From Zetaproteobacteria bacterium (lineage in GTDB: Bacteria > Pseudomonadota > Zetaproteobacteria > Mariprofundales > Mariprofundaceae): a DNA stretch of 50,148 nt. The notes below the pieces were generated by a model. The model was not told the origin of the DNA and ran no database searches. It saw nothing but the letters and a program-made list of their open reading frames with translations. Shown here piece by piece: positions 17,844-27,729 of the stretch. Where the stretch lies: the NCBI GenBank assembly GCA_021545585.1, contig JAJRTF010000092.1, positions 1 to 50,148 of the forward strand, in the 5' to 3' direction. The translations under genes and the position numbers were made by a program. Position 1 is the first letter of the stretch; each line of letters opens with the position of its first letter.

Positions 17844-19076
17844 TCAGGGGGTATCCCCGAACCAACTTCGCATGTGCGTCCATACACGCGCGAGAATATT
17901 GTGATCGCTGGATTTGATGCTCTTGCCGCTCTGACGGTAGCGTTGCCCGTACAGAATCAGTCCGACGCCGGTGGCGTATATGGGGCTGGAAACCACATCC
18001 ACCAAGCCGCCGACACCATGCGGGCGACCCAGGCGAACAGGCATGTCGAAGATGTCTTCGGCCAGCTCCACCATGCCTTCCAGTAATGAACTGCCGCCGG
18101 TCAGGACCAGCCCGGCAGCGACCAGCTCCTGATAGCCGGAGCGTTGCAGTTCGTTCTTGATCATTTCAAAGAGCTCCTCAACGCGTGGCTCAAGGATCTG
18201 TGCCATCACCTGACGTGGCATCGGCCGTGGATCGCGGCCGCCGACGCTCGGAATCTCGATTTGATCCTCGGGCAGGACCAGTGAGGTCATGCAGGCGCCG
18301 TACTTGCGCTTGAGCTGATCGGCTTCGCGGGCTGAGGTACGCAGGCCGATCACCAGATCGTTGGTCAGATGGTCGCCGCCAATGGGAATCACAGCGGTAT
18401 GGCGGATGGCGCCATCGAGGAAGATGGCAATGTCGGTGGTGCCACCGCCGATATCCACCAGCACCACACCGATATCCTTCTCATCCTGCATCAGCACGGC
18501 TTCGCTGGAGGCCACCTGCTCAAGCACCATGTCCGACACATCCAGATCGCAGCGATTGCAGCATTTGACGATGTTCTGGGCGCTCGATACCGCACCTGTG
18601 ACAATATGAACCTTGGCTTCCAGGCGCACGCCGCTCATACCGATGGGTTCACGGATACCGTCCTGATTATCGATAATGTATTCCTGCGGCAAGATATGCA
18701 GAATTTTCTGGTCGGCCGGGATATTCATCGCCCGGGCTGCATCAATCACCCGGTCCACATCCTCACGTACGATTTCGCTGCCCTTGGATGCGACGACACC
18801 GTGGCTGTTATAGCCGCGGATATGGCTGCCTGCGATGCCGGTGAATACGGACTGGATATCTACGCCGGCCATCAGTTCGGCTTCTTCGACGGCCAGCCGA
18901 ATGGATTCAACAGTCGATTCGATATTGACCACCACACCCTTGCGCAGGCCGCGCGATGGATGTGTGCCGATACCGATGACATCAAGTTTGCCGTCGGGTG
19001 AGGCCTCCGCAACGACACAGGCAATTTTGCTTGTGCCGATGTCCAGTCCTACCAGAACTTGGTCGTATTTGGGCAT
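17844..19076 (-). CDS. ftsA: Cell-division actin-like membrane tether
   Basis: The 410-residue protein starts LVGLDIGTSKIACVVAEA and has the actin-family motifs VLVDIGGGTTDIAIF and GLVLTGGSSLLEGM. The C-terminus LARVWTHMRSWFGDTP is an amphipathic helix that would anchor FtsZ filaments to the inner membrane. Its ATG overlaps the ftsQ stop by one base (TGATG), which suggests translational coupling. Confidence 0.97.
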   Translation of the reverse strand: MPKYDQVLVGLDIGTSKIACVVAEASPDGKLDVIGIGTHPSRGLRKGVVVNIESTVESIRLAVEEAELMAGVDIQSVFTGIAGSHIRGYNSHGVVASKGSEIVREDVDRVIDAARAMNIPADQKILHILPQEYIIDNQDGIREPIGMSGVRLEAKVHIVTGAVSSAQNIVKCCNRCDLDVSDMVLEQVASSEAVLMQDEKDIGVVLVDIGGGTTDIAIFLDGAIRHTAVIPIGGDHLTNDLVIGLRTSAREADQLKRKYGACMTSLVLPEDQIEIPSVGGRDPRPMPRQVMAQILEPRVEELFEMIKNELQRSGYQELVAAGLVLTGGSSLLEGMVELAEDIFDMPVRLGRPHGVGGLVDVVSSPIYATGVGLILYGQRYRQSGKSIKSSDHNILARVWTHMRSWFGDTP

Positions 19077-19831
19077 CAGATTACCCCCTCATGCTTGGCT
19101 GGCCGGATAAACCAGCGGGATGTTGTACGTGCATCAATGCGCCAGCTGCGTGCGCGCCAGCGTGGCTGTGCCAGCAGCGTGTTCAGTTGACGAAAAACAA
19201 TGGCTTCGCGTTGCTGGGGAATCAGCCAGCGTTCGCCCTTGCGGAAATACACCAGCCAGGCCGCATCGGCACTGCGTACTTCACTCAGACTGTTCAAATC
19301 ACGAACCTGCAGTTTTTTAAGCTCGGTAAGCAGGGTATGCGCCTGAGCAAGTTCCTGACTCGCGATACGCAGCATGGGCAGGTCCGGTGACTCGCCACGG
19401 GCCAGCTTGCGATAGGCCTTTCCCTTCTCATCCACCAGATAAATAACGCCGGCTTCGTCCTGCCATAGGGCAATCGGAATGCGGGCCTGGGCCGTGATGT
19501 GCAGGGTATCGGGCAGAATACGACTGATCTGTACCTCGGCCATGTCAGGAATGGCTGCCAGCCAGGCATCGTGCAGGACGCCGGGCCGGGTATGCAAATA
19601 GCTTTTATCAGGCATGGCGGCCAGTTGTTTCTCAATAGCAGCCTTCAGGTTTGCCTTACCTCTGATGCTCCAGCTGCTGACGGCCAGCACATCATTGAGC
19701 CACCACAGCCCGGCGCCGCTGCCAACGATCACCAGACCGGCCAGCATGCACCGGCGCAGATGACGCCAGAAACGCTGCCGCGATGTGCGGCGCTGTTCAG
19801 CACTGATGCGATGCTGGTTCCGGCGGCTCAT
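19076..19831 (-). CDS. ftsQ: Cell-division protein FtsQ
   Basis: The 251-residue bitopic protein has an Arg-rich cytoplasmic N-terminus (NQHRISAEQRRTSRQRFW) and one membrane segment near residues 30-50. A POTRA-type domain follows, and then the FtsQ beta domain (VYLVDEKGKAYRKL and onward). In the divisome it links FtsB and FtsL to FtsW and FtsI. It overlaps ddlB by 4 nt and ftsA by 1 nt. Sequence similarity in this family is always low, so the call leans on position as well as architecture. Confidence 0.9.
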   Translation of the reverse strand: MSRRNQHRISAEQRRTSRQRFWRHLRRCMLAGLVIVGSGAGLWWLNDVLAVSSWSIRGKANLKAAIEKQLAAMPDKSYLHTRPGVLHDAWLAAIPDMAEVQISRILPDTLHITAQARIPIALWQDEAGVIYLVDEKGKAYRKLARGESPDLPMLRIASQELAQAHTLLTELKKLQVRDLNSLSEVRSADAAWLVYFRKGERWLIPQQREAIVFRQLNTLLAQPRWRARSWRIDARTTSRWFIRPAKHEGVI

Positions 19832-20739
19832 TGCACAACTCCCGGCGCGTCATATTCAAGTGCAGCGCAGCTTAATATCTTCAGGCACAGATCTTCGAAG
19901 CTGATGCCGGCTTCGGCCGCAGCCTTGGGAAGCAGGCTGGTTTCGGTCATGCCGGGAATGGTGTTGATTTCCAGAATTACGGGTTCACCGCCATCGGGTA
20001 CGATCAAATCCACACGCGGGGCTCCGCTGCACTGACAGACAGCGACTGCCTGTTTGGAGCGCTCCATGCAGACACGCAGGGTCTCGGCCGGCAGGCGGGC
20101 CGGGCAGAAATATTCGGTTGCGCCGGCCGTATATTTGGAGGCGAAATCATAAACGCCGGATATGGGGACCACTTCGACGACGGGCAGCGCTGTGTCGGCA
20201 AGTATCGAGACATTCACCTCCACGCCCTTGACCGGCATCTCGGCCATCCAGGATTCGGGATCGGTGATATTCAGTGCCTGCCACTGTTGCGCATTTTCGA
20301 TCCGATGCAGGCCGATGCTTGAGCCCTCGGCAACCGGTTTGACGATGACCGGATAACGGATCGGGCCATCGGCAGTCAGCGGGATGCTTGTGGCGGTAGT
20401 CAGTCCCGCCTTGTCCAGCACCTGCTTGCATAACTGTTTATGCATGCACAGGGCCGAGGCGGTCACGCCCGAGCCAGTGTAGGGAATGCGCATGATTTCG
20501 AGCAGGCCTTGTACGCAACCGTCTTCACCGAGCGTGCCATGCAAGGCGATGAATGCAGTCTGGATATTTGCCTTGCGGATATGCGTCGGCCAGTGGTCGG
20601 TCAAATCAATACCGACGGCATCCACGCCTGCATCCTGCAGGGCCTTGAGTACCGCGCTGCCGGAGCATAGCGAAACCTCACGCTCGTTCGAGGTGCCACC
20701 CATCAGTACGCCGACGCGTCCATACTGTGCCGGGCTCAT
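19828..20739 (-). CDS. ddlB: D-alanine-D-alanine ligase
   Basis: This 303-residue ATP-grasp enzyme makes the D-Ala-D-Ala dipeptide for the peptidoglycan precursor. Motifs are VGVLMGGTSNEREVSL, HGTLGEDGCVQG, PVIVKPVAEGSSIG and LEINTIPGMTETSL. It overlaps murB upstream and ftsQ downstream by 4 nt each. Confidence 0.96.
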   Translation of the reverse strand: MSPAQYGRVGVLMGGTSNEREVSLCSGSAVLKALQDAGVDAVGIDLTDHWPTHIRKANIQTAFIALHGTLGEDGCVQGLLEIMRIPYTGSGVTASALCMHKQLCKQVLDKAGLTTATSIPLTADGPIRYPVIVKPVAEGSSIGLHRIENAQQWQALNITDPESWMAEMPVKGVEVNVSILADTALPVVEVVPISGVYDFASKYTAGATEYFCPARLPAETLRVCMERSKQAVAVCQCSGAPRVDLIVPDGGEPVILEINTIPGMTETSLLPKAAAEAGISFEDLCLKILSCAALEYDAPGVVQ

Positions 20740-21665
20740 GACCCTGCTCCGGTATCTGAAACAATACGCACTTCCGGCTCCAGCATGATGCCGAACTTCT
20801 TCTTTACCACCAGGCGTACCCGCTCAATCAGGGCCAGAACGTCGGCGCTGGATGCCTCGCCTTCATTGACAATGAAGTTGGCATGGCGCTCTGAAATGCA
20901 TGCGCCGCCAATGCGTACGCCCTTCAGGTCCGCCGCCTCAATCAGGCGCGCTGCATGATCGCCGTCGGGATTTTTGAATACCGAGCCGCAATTCGGACGA
21001 TTCAGCGGCTGGGTGGAGCTGCGGCGGCTGCGCATGGTTCGCATGCGTTCGCGGATGGCCTCCGGGGTATCCGGTGTCAGTTCAAAATGGGCACTTAAAA
21101 TCAGCGTATCGGCAGGCAGCGCCGTATGGCGATAGCTCATGGCCAGTTCGCCAGCCTCGATTTCACTGACCTTTCCCTGCCGGTCAACCAGTTCAACCAG
21201 TTCAACGGTGTCGGAAACCTGCTGCGAAAAGGCGCCTGCATTCATGGCGATACCGCCGCCAAGATCGCCGGGAACAGTAGCCATGAATTCCAGTCCGGTC
21301 AGGCCGTGCTCGGCACAGGTACGGGCTATGGCACTCATGCGTACGCCGGCCTCGGCATGTATATGACAGCCTTCAACGCGTAGTTCATTGACATCACTCA
21401 GATCAATCACCAGACCGTCGAAGCCGGTGTCCGGTATCAGCATATTACTGCCACGACCAAGCGGAAGGATACGGATGTCTGCCGGGATGACCTGGCGTGC
21501 CGAGATCAGCTCAGCGCGTCCTGCTGGGCGGAAGAACCAGCGCGCCGGGCCGCCCGTGCCCAGCGTGGTATGGCGGGCCATCGGTTCCTGTTCGCTGAAG
21601 CGCCCGAGGTTGGCCAGGCTTGCTGCCCAGATGTCTGTTGTGTGGCCCGGCTGCATCATGTTCAT
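20736..21665 (-). CDS. murB: UDP-N-acetylenolpyruvoylglucosamine reductase
   Basis: MurB is the FAD enzyme that reduces UDP-GlcNAc-enolpyruvate to UDP-MurNAc. The ORF track extends to 21833, but that N-terminal stretch lies inside murC. The ATG at 21665 overlaps the murC stop as ATGA and gives 309 residues. FAD motifs are TTLGTGGPARWF, PLGRGSNMLIPD and ATVPGDLGGGIAMNAGA. The catalytic Ser lies in GSVFKNP and the Glu in the C-terminal LEPEVRIV. Confidence 0.95.
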   Translation of the reverse strand: MNMMQPGHTTDIWAASLANLGRFSEQEPMARHTTLGTGGPARWFFRPAGRAELISARQVIPADIRILPLGRGSNMLIPDTGFDGLVIDLSDVNELRVEGCHIHAEAGVRMSAIARTCAEHGLTGLEFMATVPGDLGGGIAMNAGAFSQQVSDTVELVELVDRQGKVSEIEAGELAMSYRHTALPADTLILSAHFELTPDTPEAIRERMRTMRSRRSSTQPLNRPNCGSVFKNPDGDHAARLIEAADLKGVRIGGACISERHANFIVNEGEASSADVLALIERVRLVVKKKFGIMLEPEVRIVSDTGAGS

Positions 21666-23035
21666 GAGCCGGCCTCCTCGCGCATACGCGCAGCCAGTCC
21701 GCCGATTGAACCGGCCCCCATCAGAATGACGACACTCTCCTGCTGCAGGCATTCTGCAGCCATGGCATGTGCAGCATCCAGATCGGCCAGTAATGAGACA
21801 GCGCGATGGCCGCGCGCGCTTATGGCTTCGCACAGGTGTGCGCTGTCGATGCCGGCAATCGGCGCTTCACTGGCTGCATAGACGGGTAGCAGGGCCAGTT
21901 CATTGGCAACATCGAAGGCACCGAGAAACTCCTGCATCAGATCGCGGGTGCGGCTGTAACGATGCGGCTGGAAGATCACCCTGATTGTTTTATCGGGCCA
22001 GCATTCGCGTGCGGCTGTCAGGGTGGCGATGACCTCACTCGGATGATGGGCATAGTCATCGACCAGTATGCCTTTGCCGATACGCGTCCGGTGGAAGCGC
22101 CGCTGAATGCCTTCAAATGAGGTGAGGGCGGTGCGAATGGTTTCGATGTCAATATCCAGGTCCAGTAGTACGGCTATGGCAGCCAGAGCATTCTCGGCAT
22201 TGTGGCGACCGGGCATGGACAGACGGAATTCGCCCAGATCACCCCGCTCGCGGCTGGCGGCGGTGAAATGCTGTCCTTCAGCATCGGCCTGACAGGCAGT
22301 CAGGTGCAGGTCGGCCTGCGGGCTGCTTCCGTAGGTGGTCAGGGGCTTATGCAGATCCTCGCGCAGGGAGGCGACATGCGGATGTTCATGATGCAGCACC
22401 ACCCGGCCGTAAAAAGGCACCATATCGACGAACTGGCGGAAAGCAGCGAGCAGCGTGTCGAAATCACCGTAGTGATCCAGATGTTCCGGGTCGATATTGC
22501 TGACGACGGCAATGGTCGGGGACAGGCGCAGGAATGAGCCGTCACTTTCATCGGCCTCGGCGACCAGCCACGGGCTGGCGCCCAGACGCGCATTGCTGCC
22601 GGTGGCAATCAGGCGGCCTCCGATGATGTAGGTTGGATCAAGGCCTGCGGCTTCCATGCCGTGCGCAATCAGTGAAGTCATGGTGGTTTTGCCATGGCTT
22701 CCGGCAATGGCAATGCCCTGTTTCATGCGCATCAGCTCCGCCAGCATATCAGCACGTGGAATCACCGGGATGCCGTGCTCATGGGCAGCGGCCACCTCCT
22801 GATTGGTCGCATCAATGGCCGAGGAGATGACGACGACCTGCGCTTTACCCAGATTCTCACGATGGTGGCCGAGGCAGACCTGTATGCCCAGTCTCTGCAG
22901 GCGTTTGACGTTGGCGCTGTCGGCAGCATCACTGCCCTGCACGCTAAAGCCCTGATTATGCAGCAGCTCGGCAATACCGCTCATGCCGATGCCACCGATA
23001 CCGACCAGATGAATATGTTGTACGCGCGACTTCAT
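21662..23035 (-). CDS. murC: UDP-N-acetylmuramate-L-alanine ligase
   Basis: MurC adds L-Ala to UDP-MurNAc. The start at 23035 (MKSRVQHIHLVGIGGIGMSG) matches the family and overlaps the murG stop as ATGA. The longer ORF start at 23116 would add residues that belong to murG. Length is 457 residues. The ATP-binding P-loop is IAGSHGKTTMTSL, and the central motif AEADESDGSFL and the C-terminal FQPHRYSRTRDL are present. Confidence 0.96.
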   Translation of the reverse strand: MKSRVQHIHLVGIGGIGMSGIAELLHNQGFSVQGSDAADSANVKRLQRLGIQVCLGHHRENLGKAQVVVISSAIDATNQEVAAAHEHGIPVIPRADMLAELMRMKQGIAIAGSHGKTTMTSLIAHGMEAAGLDPTYIIGGRLIATGSNARLGASPWLVAEADESDGSFLRLSPTIAVVSNIDPEHLDHYGDFDTLLAAFRQFVDMVPFYGRVVLHHEHPHVASLREDLHKPLTTYGSSPQADLHLTACQADAEGQHFTAASRERGDLGEFRLSMPGRHNAENALAAIAVLLDLDIDIETIRTALTSFEGIQRRFHRTRIGKGILVDDYAHHPSEVIATLTAARECWPDKTIRVIFQPHRYSRTRDLMQEFLGAFDVANELALLPVYAASEAPIAGIDSAHLCEAISARGHRAVSLLADLDAAHAMAAECLQQESVVILMGAGSIGGLAARMREEAGS

Positions 23036-24135
23036 GCGCTGCTCCTGCCCGGATTCAGATACGTTGCCAATACATCCAGTTGTCTGTCGGCTGCATCCAC
23101 AGGAGCCTGCTCGCATGCTGCCTTATGCATGGTTTCCAGGGTAGTATCATCAAACATGAGTCCGTCGATGATCGAAGCCAGGGTCATGGCAGAAAGATGC
23201 TTCTGATCAAGCACCCGGGCACCTTGCCCCTGAGCCACTGCATTATGTCGTTGATGGTCATCGGCGGCATGCGGCAATGGCACAAAGATGGCCGGCATGC
23301 CACACATGGCGGCTTCGCTGACACTCATGGCTCCTGAGCGGGCAATCAGCAGATCGCCATGTGCATAGAAATCCGGCATATCATCACAGAAGGCAAGAAT
23401 GTCGGCCTTAACGCCGGCTTTTGCATAGCTGTCCGCCACAGTCCGACGCGTGATATCATCCTGACCGGCGATATGGGAAACCGTAAATTTCCTGCCCTTC
23501 TGGGCTAGCAGGGCGCAGGCATCAGGGACGTTCTGATTCAGAACCAGGGCCCCCTGCGAGCCGCCCATGACCAGTAGTCGGGGCGGTTCATGCCTGTGCC
23601 AGTGCACAGAGGCAATGGCATCGCGCACAATATTGCCGGTGACCGTTTTGCGTACGGATGTGGATAATTTGTCACCTGCGGCGGCAAAGCCGAGCATGAT
23701 CTGTTTGCAGAAGCGGGCCAGCATGCGATTGACCAGTCCGGGCATGGCATTTTGCTCATACAGCACAACCGGTACGCGGGCGGTTAATGCGGCAAGCACA
23801 CCGGATACACTGGCATAGCCGCCCACACCGACCAGCAGATCCGGGCGCATATCCTGCCATGAACGACGGATACGCATCACAGCACGTGGCAATTCCCAGG
23901 TCAGTACGCGAACCTTGCGGAGCAGGCCGCTGCCCTTGATGCCGTGCATGGTCAGCAGCAACACAGCTTCACCCCGCTCCGGCAGCAGGCGTGCTTCCAG
24001 CCCGCGTTCAGCGCCGATAAACTGGACCTTGAGCTCCGGCCAGCGGTTTCTCGCCGCATCGGCCAATGCCAGGGCTGGCATGACATGACCGCCCGTGCCG
24101 CCGCCGGCAATACATAGCATGGGGGCGCGGTTCAC
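23032..24135 (-). CDS. murG: Lipid II-forming N-acetylglucosaminyltransferase
   Basis: MurG is the membrane-associated GT28 enzyme that converts lipid I to lipid II. The 367-residue protein begins with the glycine-rich loop IAGGGTGGHVMPALALA. It also carries GVGGYASVSGVLAA, LVMGGSQGALVLN and ARSGAMSVSEAAMCGMPAIFVPLPHAADDHQ. It overlaps ftsW and murC by 4 nt each. Confidence 0.96.
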   Translation of the reverse strand: MNRAPMLCIAGGGTGGHVMPALALADAARNRWPELKVQFIGAERGLEARLLPERGEAVLLLTMHGIKGSGLLRKVRVLTWELPRAVMRIRRSWQDMRPDLLVGVGGYASVSGVLAALTARVPVVLYEQNAMPGLVNRMLARFCKQIMLGFAAAGDKLSTSVRKTVTGNIVRDAIASVHWHRHEPPRLLVMGGSQGALVLNQNVPDACALLAQKGRKFTVSHIAGQDDITRRTVADSYAKAGVKADILAFCDDMPDFYAHGDLLIARSGAMSVSEAAMCGMPAIFVPLPHAADDHQRHNAVAQGQGARVLDQKHLSAMTLASIIDGLMFDDTTLETMHKAACEQAPVDAADRQLDVLATYLNPGRSSA

Positions 24136-25283
24136 GGATTCACTCCACGGGGTTGGTTGCCGTTATGCTGGCGCTGGGCGGAAAGGATGAGGCCGATCAG
24201 GATGCATTCACCGATTAGTGCACTGCCGCCATAGGAGACAAATGGCATCGGCATCCCCTTGGTCGGCATAATGCCCATGGCGGCTCCCATATTAATGATG
24301 AAGGCAAAGCCGATTAGCAGCGTACAGCCGAGAATCAGCAGGCGGGGGAACATGTCTGTATGCTGCATGGCCAGTAGCAGGCCGCGACCGAGAAGGATAG
24401 CAAATACGAGGATCAGGCTGAGTGTGCCGATCAGGCCGAGTTCTTCGGCAATACTGGCAGAAATGAAGTCGGTGAAAACTTCCGGCAGATAGAACAGTTT
24501 CTGCACGCCCTGGCCGATACCTGTGCCGAACAGACCGCCGCTGCCGAAGGCGATCATCGACTGAACCAGCTGATAGCCGCTTCCGAACGGGTCGTTCCAC
24601 GGGTCAATGAAACTGGTCAGGCGCTGCATGCGGTAGGGCTCGGCAATCATGGCGATGGCAGTCAGCGGGAGCAGCGTGGCCAGCAGACCGCCCAGATGCC
24701 GCATCGGTATGCCGCCGACAAACCACATGCAGAAACAGACGCTTGTTAACAGCGCGGCACTGCCGAAATCCGGCTGTAGCAACAGCAGGGCCAGCACGGT
24801 GATCAGCACAAACAGCATCGGAGCCAGACCGGTCGAGAACTGGTGCAACCGATCAGGGAAACTGGCCAGATAATAGGCCATGTAAATGATGATGGCCGGC
24901 TTGAGGAGTTCGACGGGCTGCAGTGTCATGCCGGCCAGTGAAAACCAGCGTTGCGCACCGTTAATCTCACGCCCCAGTCCGGGCAACAGAACGGCGACCA
25001 TGAGCAGCAGGGCGAGTCCGAGGATGGGCAGGGCTATCGCCCGCCACCAGGTGATTTCAACGCGCGATAGCCACCACACCACCAGCAGGCCGATTGGAAT
25101 ATACATCAGCCAGTGGCGAATGATGCGCAACGAATCATGATAACGCACTTCAGCGATACTGATGCTGCTGCTGTAAACCATCAGGGTGCTGAAGGCGATC
25201 AGCGCCAGCACACAGGCGGTCAGGATAGGATCCGGGGCGGCCAAAAGGCGGCTCTGGCGACTCATGTCCGTCACGCCGCTCAT
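24132..25283 (-). CDS. ftsW: Peptidoglycan polymerase FtsW (SEDS family)
   Basis: The 383-residue protein has about ten hydrophobic membrane segments. SEDS hallmarks are GREINGAQRWFSLAGMTLQPVELLK, LLQPDFGSA, the loop PWNDPFGSGYQLVQSMIAFGSGGLFGTGIG and the end MPFVSYGGSALIGECI. With FtsI it synthesises septal peptidoglycan. It overlaps murD and murG by 4 nt each. Its dcw context supports FtsW rather than RodA. Confidence 0.96.
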   Translation of the reverse strand: MSGVTDMSRQSRLLAAPDPILTACVLALIAFSTLMVYSSSISIAEVRYHDSLRIIRHWLMYIPIGLLVVWWLSRVEITWWRAIALPILGLALLLMVAVLLPGLGREINGAQRWFSLAGMTLQPVELLKPAIIIYMAYYLASFPDRLHQFSTGLAPMLFVLITVLALLLLQPDFGSAALLTSVCFCMWFVGGIPMRHLGGLLATLLPLTAIAMIAEPYRMQRLTSFIDPWNDPFGSGYQLVQSMIAFGSGGLFGTGIGQGVQKLFYLPEVFTDFISASIAEELGLIGTLSLILVFAILLGRGLLLAMQHTDMFPRLLILGCTLLIGFAFIINMGAAMGIMPTKGMPMPFVSYGGSALIGECILIGLILSAQRQHNGNQPRGVNP

Positions 25284-26662
25284 GTGGATGTCTCCAGTGC
25301 CTTGACGGCTGCAGCAAAAGCGCGTCCGCGTTCGGCATAATCGCGGAATTGATCCTGACTTGCGGCGGCGGGGGCTAGCAGAACCGGGAGACCGGGCTGT
25401 GCATGTGCAGCCTGATGAACAGCCTGCTCAACGGTGCCGGCAATCGTCGTTGGCACACCGGCCTGCTGGCAGAGTTCGGCATAGACCTTGGGATCCTTGC
25501 CGATAATGAGGGCATGGGCAACGCGTCGGGATACAGTATCAGATAACGGCGACAGATTCGCATCCTTGGACAGGCCGCCACAGATCCAGATCACCTGATC
25601 AAATGCTGACAGCGCTGCGATAGCTGCATCCGGATTGGTTGCCTTGGAATCATCAAACCATTCGCGCCGGGCTGTTACACCGAGCGATTGCAGGCGGTGA
25701 CTCAGTCCGTGGAATGAGGTCAGGCACATACGAATGACCGATGCAGAAACGCCGAAATCGGCAGCCGCCTGAGCGGCAATGGCGAGATTCAGGTGCTGAT
25801 GCATGCCGCGGGCCGGTAAATCAGCCGCCTGGATATATTCGATCTGATCACCGTGGCGCCAGAAAATCTGCCAGTCGCCGTCTGCCAGAGGCTGTACCCC
25901 GGCACATAGATGCTCGGCACTTCCGTGGCCGAAACGATGTACACGTACGCCTCTGGATGCAAGTTGGTCGGCGAGTGTTTGCCAGTGGGCATCATCGGGC
26001 AACATGGCTGTATCGCCTACACCCTGGGCTTTGAACAGGCGGCATTTGGCAGCCTCATAGGCTTTGGTATCGCTATGCATGTCGGCGTGGTCGGCCTGTA
26101 CGTTGAGCAGGACCGCCCAGCGTGGATGAATGATGTCGGCGCGTTCAAGCTGGAAACTCGACAGTTCAAGCACCACCCGCTGTGGGGAGCCGCCGTCGTC
26201 AAGCAGGTCGAGCATCGCCCTGCCGATGTTGCCTGCCGCTTCGATGCCGCCGGGCAGGGTATCGAGCAGGGTGTCGATAAGGCTGACGGTCGTGGTTTTG
26301 CCATTGGTGCCGGTGACGGCAATCAGTTCGCCCTTGAAGGATTCACTGAACAGGTCGAGGTCGCCGGCCACAGGTACCCCGGATTCACGTACAGCACACA
26401 GGGCCGGGTGCTGCCAGTTGATGCCGGGGCTGACAATGACTCTGGCAAATTCACTCAGTATGTCTTTGTCCAGTGCGCCGATATGCACCGGAATATGCAA
26501 TGAGTCCGGAATATTGACCGCCGCCTCGTCAAACCCCTCACAGGGGATGCCACGGCGAGCAAGGAAGGATGCAACCGCAATACCGGTGCGGCCCATGCCG
26601 ATAACAGCCGTCATATCGCTGCGCTCAGCGACAGGGAGGGTGGATCTGGCCAGGGTATTCAT
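25280..26662 (-). CDS. murD: UDP-N-acetylmuramoylalanine-D-glutamate ligase
   Basis: MurD adds D-Glu to the UDP-MurNAc-L-Ala precursor. The 460-residue protein has an N-terminal Rossmann motif [15 protein letters not shown], the P-loop [23 protein letters not shown] and [12 protein letters not shown]-terminal ligase domain carries [20 protein letters not shown]. It is overlapped by 4 nt on both sides, by mraY and ftsW. Confidence 0.96.
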   Translation of the reverse strand: MNTLARSTLPVAERSDMTAVIGMGRTGIAVASFLARRGIPCEGFDEAAVNIPDSLHIPVHIGALDKDILSEFARVIVSPGINWQHPALCAVRESGVPVAGDLDLFSESFKGELIAVTGTNGKTTTVSLIDTLLDTLPGGIEAAGNIGRAMLDLLDDGGSPQRVVLELSSFQLERADIIHPRWAVLLNVQADHADMHSDTKAYEAAKCRLFKAQGVGDTAMLPDDAHWQTLADQLASRGVRVHRFGHGSAEHLCAGVQPLADGDWQIFWRHGDQIEYIQAADLPARGMHQHLNLAIAAQAAADFGVSASVIRMCLTSFHGLSHRLQSLGVTARREWFDDSKATNPDAAIAALSAFDQVIWICGGLSKDANLSPLSDTVSRRVAHALIIGKDPKVYAELCQQAGVPTTIAGTVEQAVHQAAHAQPGLPVLLAPAAASQDQFRDYAERGRAFAAAVKALETST

Positions 26663-27729
26663 CGCATCTTCAGTGTGGACAGCGCGATCAGTGCCAGAAT
26701 GATGGATATAATCCAGAAGCGGACAATGACCTTGGGCTCTGCCCAGCCCTTGAGTTCATAATGATGGTGAATCGGAGCCATGCGGAAGACGCGTTTGCCG
26801 GTGAGCTTGAAGCTGGCAACCTGCACCATGACCGACACGGCCTCTAACACAAACAGGCCACCGGCAATAGCCAGCAGGAATTGCTGGTGCACCGCACAGG
26901 CCACGAAGCCGAGCGCTCCGCCAAGGGCCAGGGCGCCTACATCACCCATAAATACCTGTGCCGGATAGGTGTTGAACCATAGAAAGCCGAGGCATGCGCC
27001 AACCACCGCGCCGCAGAAGATAGCCAGTTCACCTGCTCCGGCCACATGCGGAATCATCAGATAGGCTGAAAAATGAGCATGGCCTGCCAGATATACGACA
27101 ACAGCAAGTGCGCTGGCTACCATGAAGGTGGGTGCGACTGCCAGACCGTCCAGACCGTCGGTCAGATTGACTGCATTGGAACTGCCGATCAGCACAAAGA
27201 CCACAAATGGGGCATATAGCCAGCCCATATTCCATTGCGTATTCAGGAATGGCACATCCACCACGGGCTCGGTCAGCAGCATCAGGCCGTATGCTGCAGC
27301 GCCGCCGATAAGCAGTTGCATGAGGAGTTTCCAGCGCCCGGCCAGCCCCTTCGGATTCTGGCGGATCAGTTTCAGATAATCATCCCACCATCCGATCAGA
27401 CCGTAACCGAGCGTGACCATCAGCGCCAGCCAGATAAAGGGATTGCGCAGGTCGGCCCACAACAGGGTGGCGATGGTTAGCGCCATCAGGATCAGCAGGC
27501 CTCCCATGGTAGGCGTGCCCTGTTTAATCAGGTGCGTTTCGGGACCGTCATTGCGGATCGGCTGTCCCTTGGCCTGATGGCTTTTCAGCCAGCGGATAAA
27601 CAGTGGTCCGAGAATCCAGGATAGCAGCAGCGAGGTCACCAGCGCATAGACGGTGCGGAAGGTAATGTACTGAAACAGGTTGAAGGCCGAGATCTGATCG
27701 GCGAGCGGGTAGAGGAGGTTATACAGCAT
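26659..27729 (-). CDS. mraY: Phospho-N-acetylmuramoyl-pentapeptide transferase
   Basis: MraY makes lipid I from UDP-MurNAc-pentapeptide and undecaprenyl phosphate in the inner membrane. The 356-residue protein has ten predicted membrane helices. Catalytic and signature motifs are [39 protein letters not shown] and [15 protein letters not shown]. The start overlaps the murF end by 11 nt. Confidence 0.97.
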   Translation of the reverse strand: MLYNLLYPLADQISAFNLFQYITFRTVYALVTSLLLSWILGPLFIRWLKSHQAKGQPIRNDGPETHLIKQGTPTMGGLLILMALTIATLLWADLRNPFIWLALMVTLGYGLIGWWDDYLKLIRQNPKGLAGRWKLLMQLLIGGAAAYGLMLLTEPVVDVPFLNTQWNMGWLYAPFVVFVLIGSSNAVNLTDGLDGLAVAPTFMVASALAVVVYLAGHAHFSAYLMIPHVAGAGELAIFCGAVVGACLGFLWFNTYPAQVFMGDVGALALGGALGFVACAVHQQFLLAIAGGLFVLEAVSVMVQVASFKLTGKRVFRMAPIHHHYELKGWAEPKVIVRFWIISIILALIALSTLKMR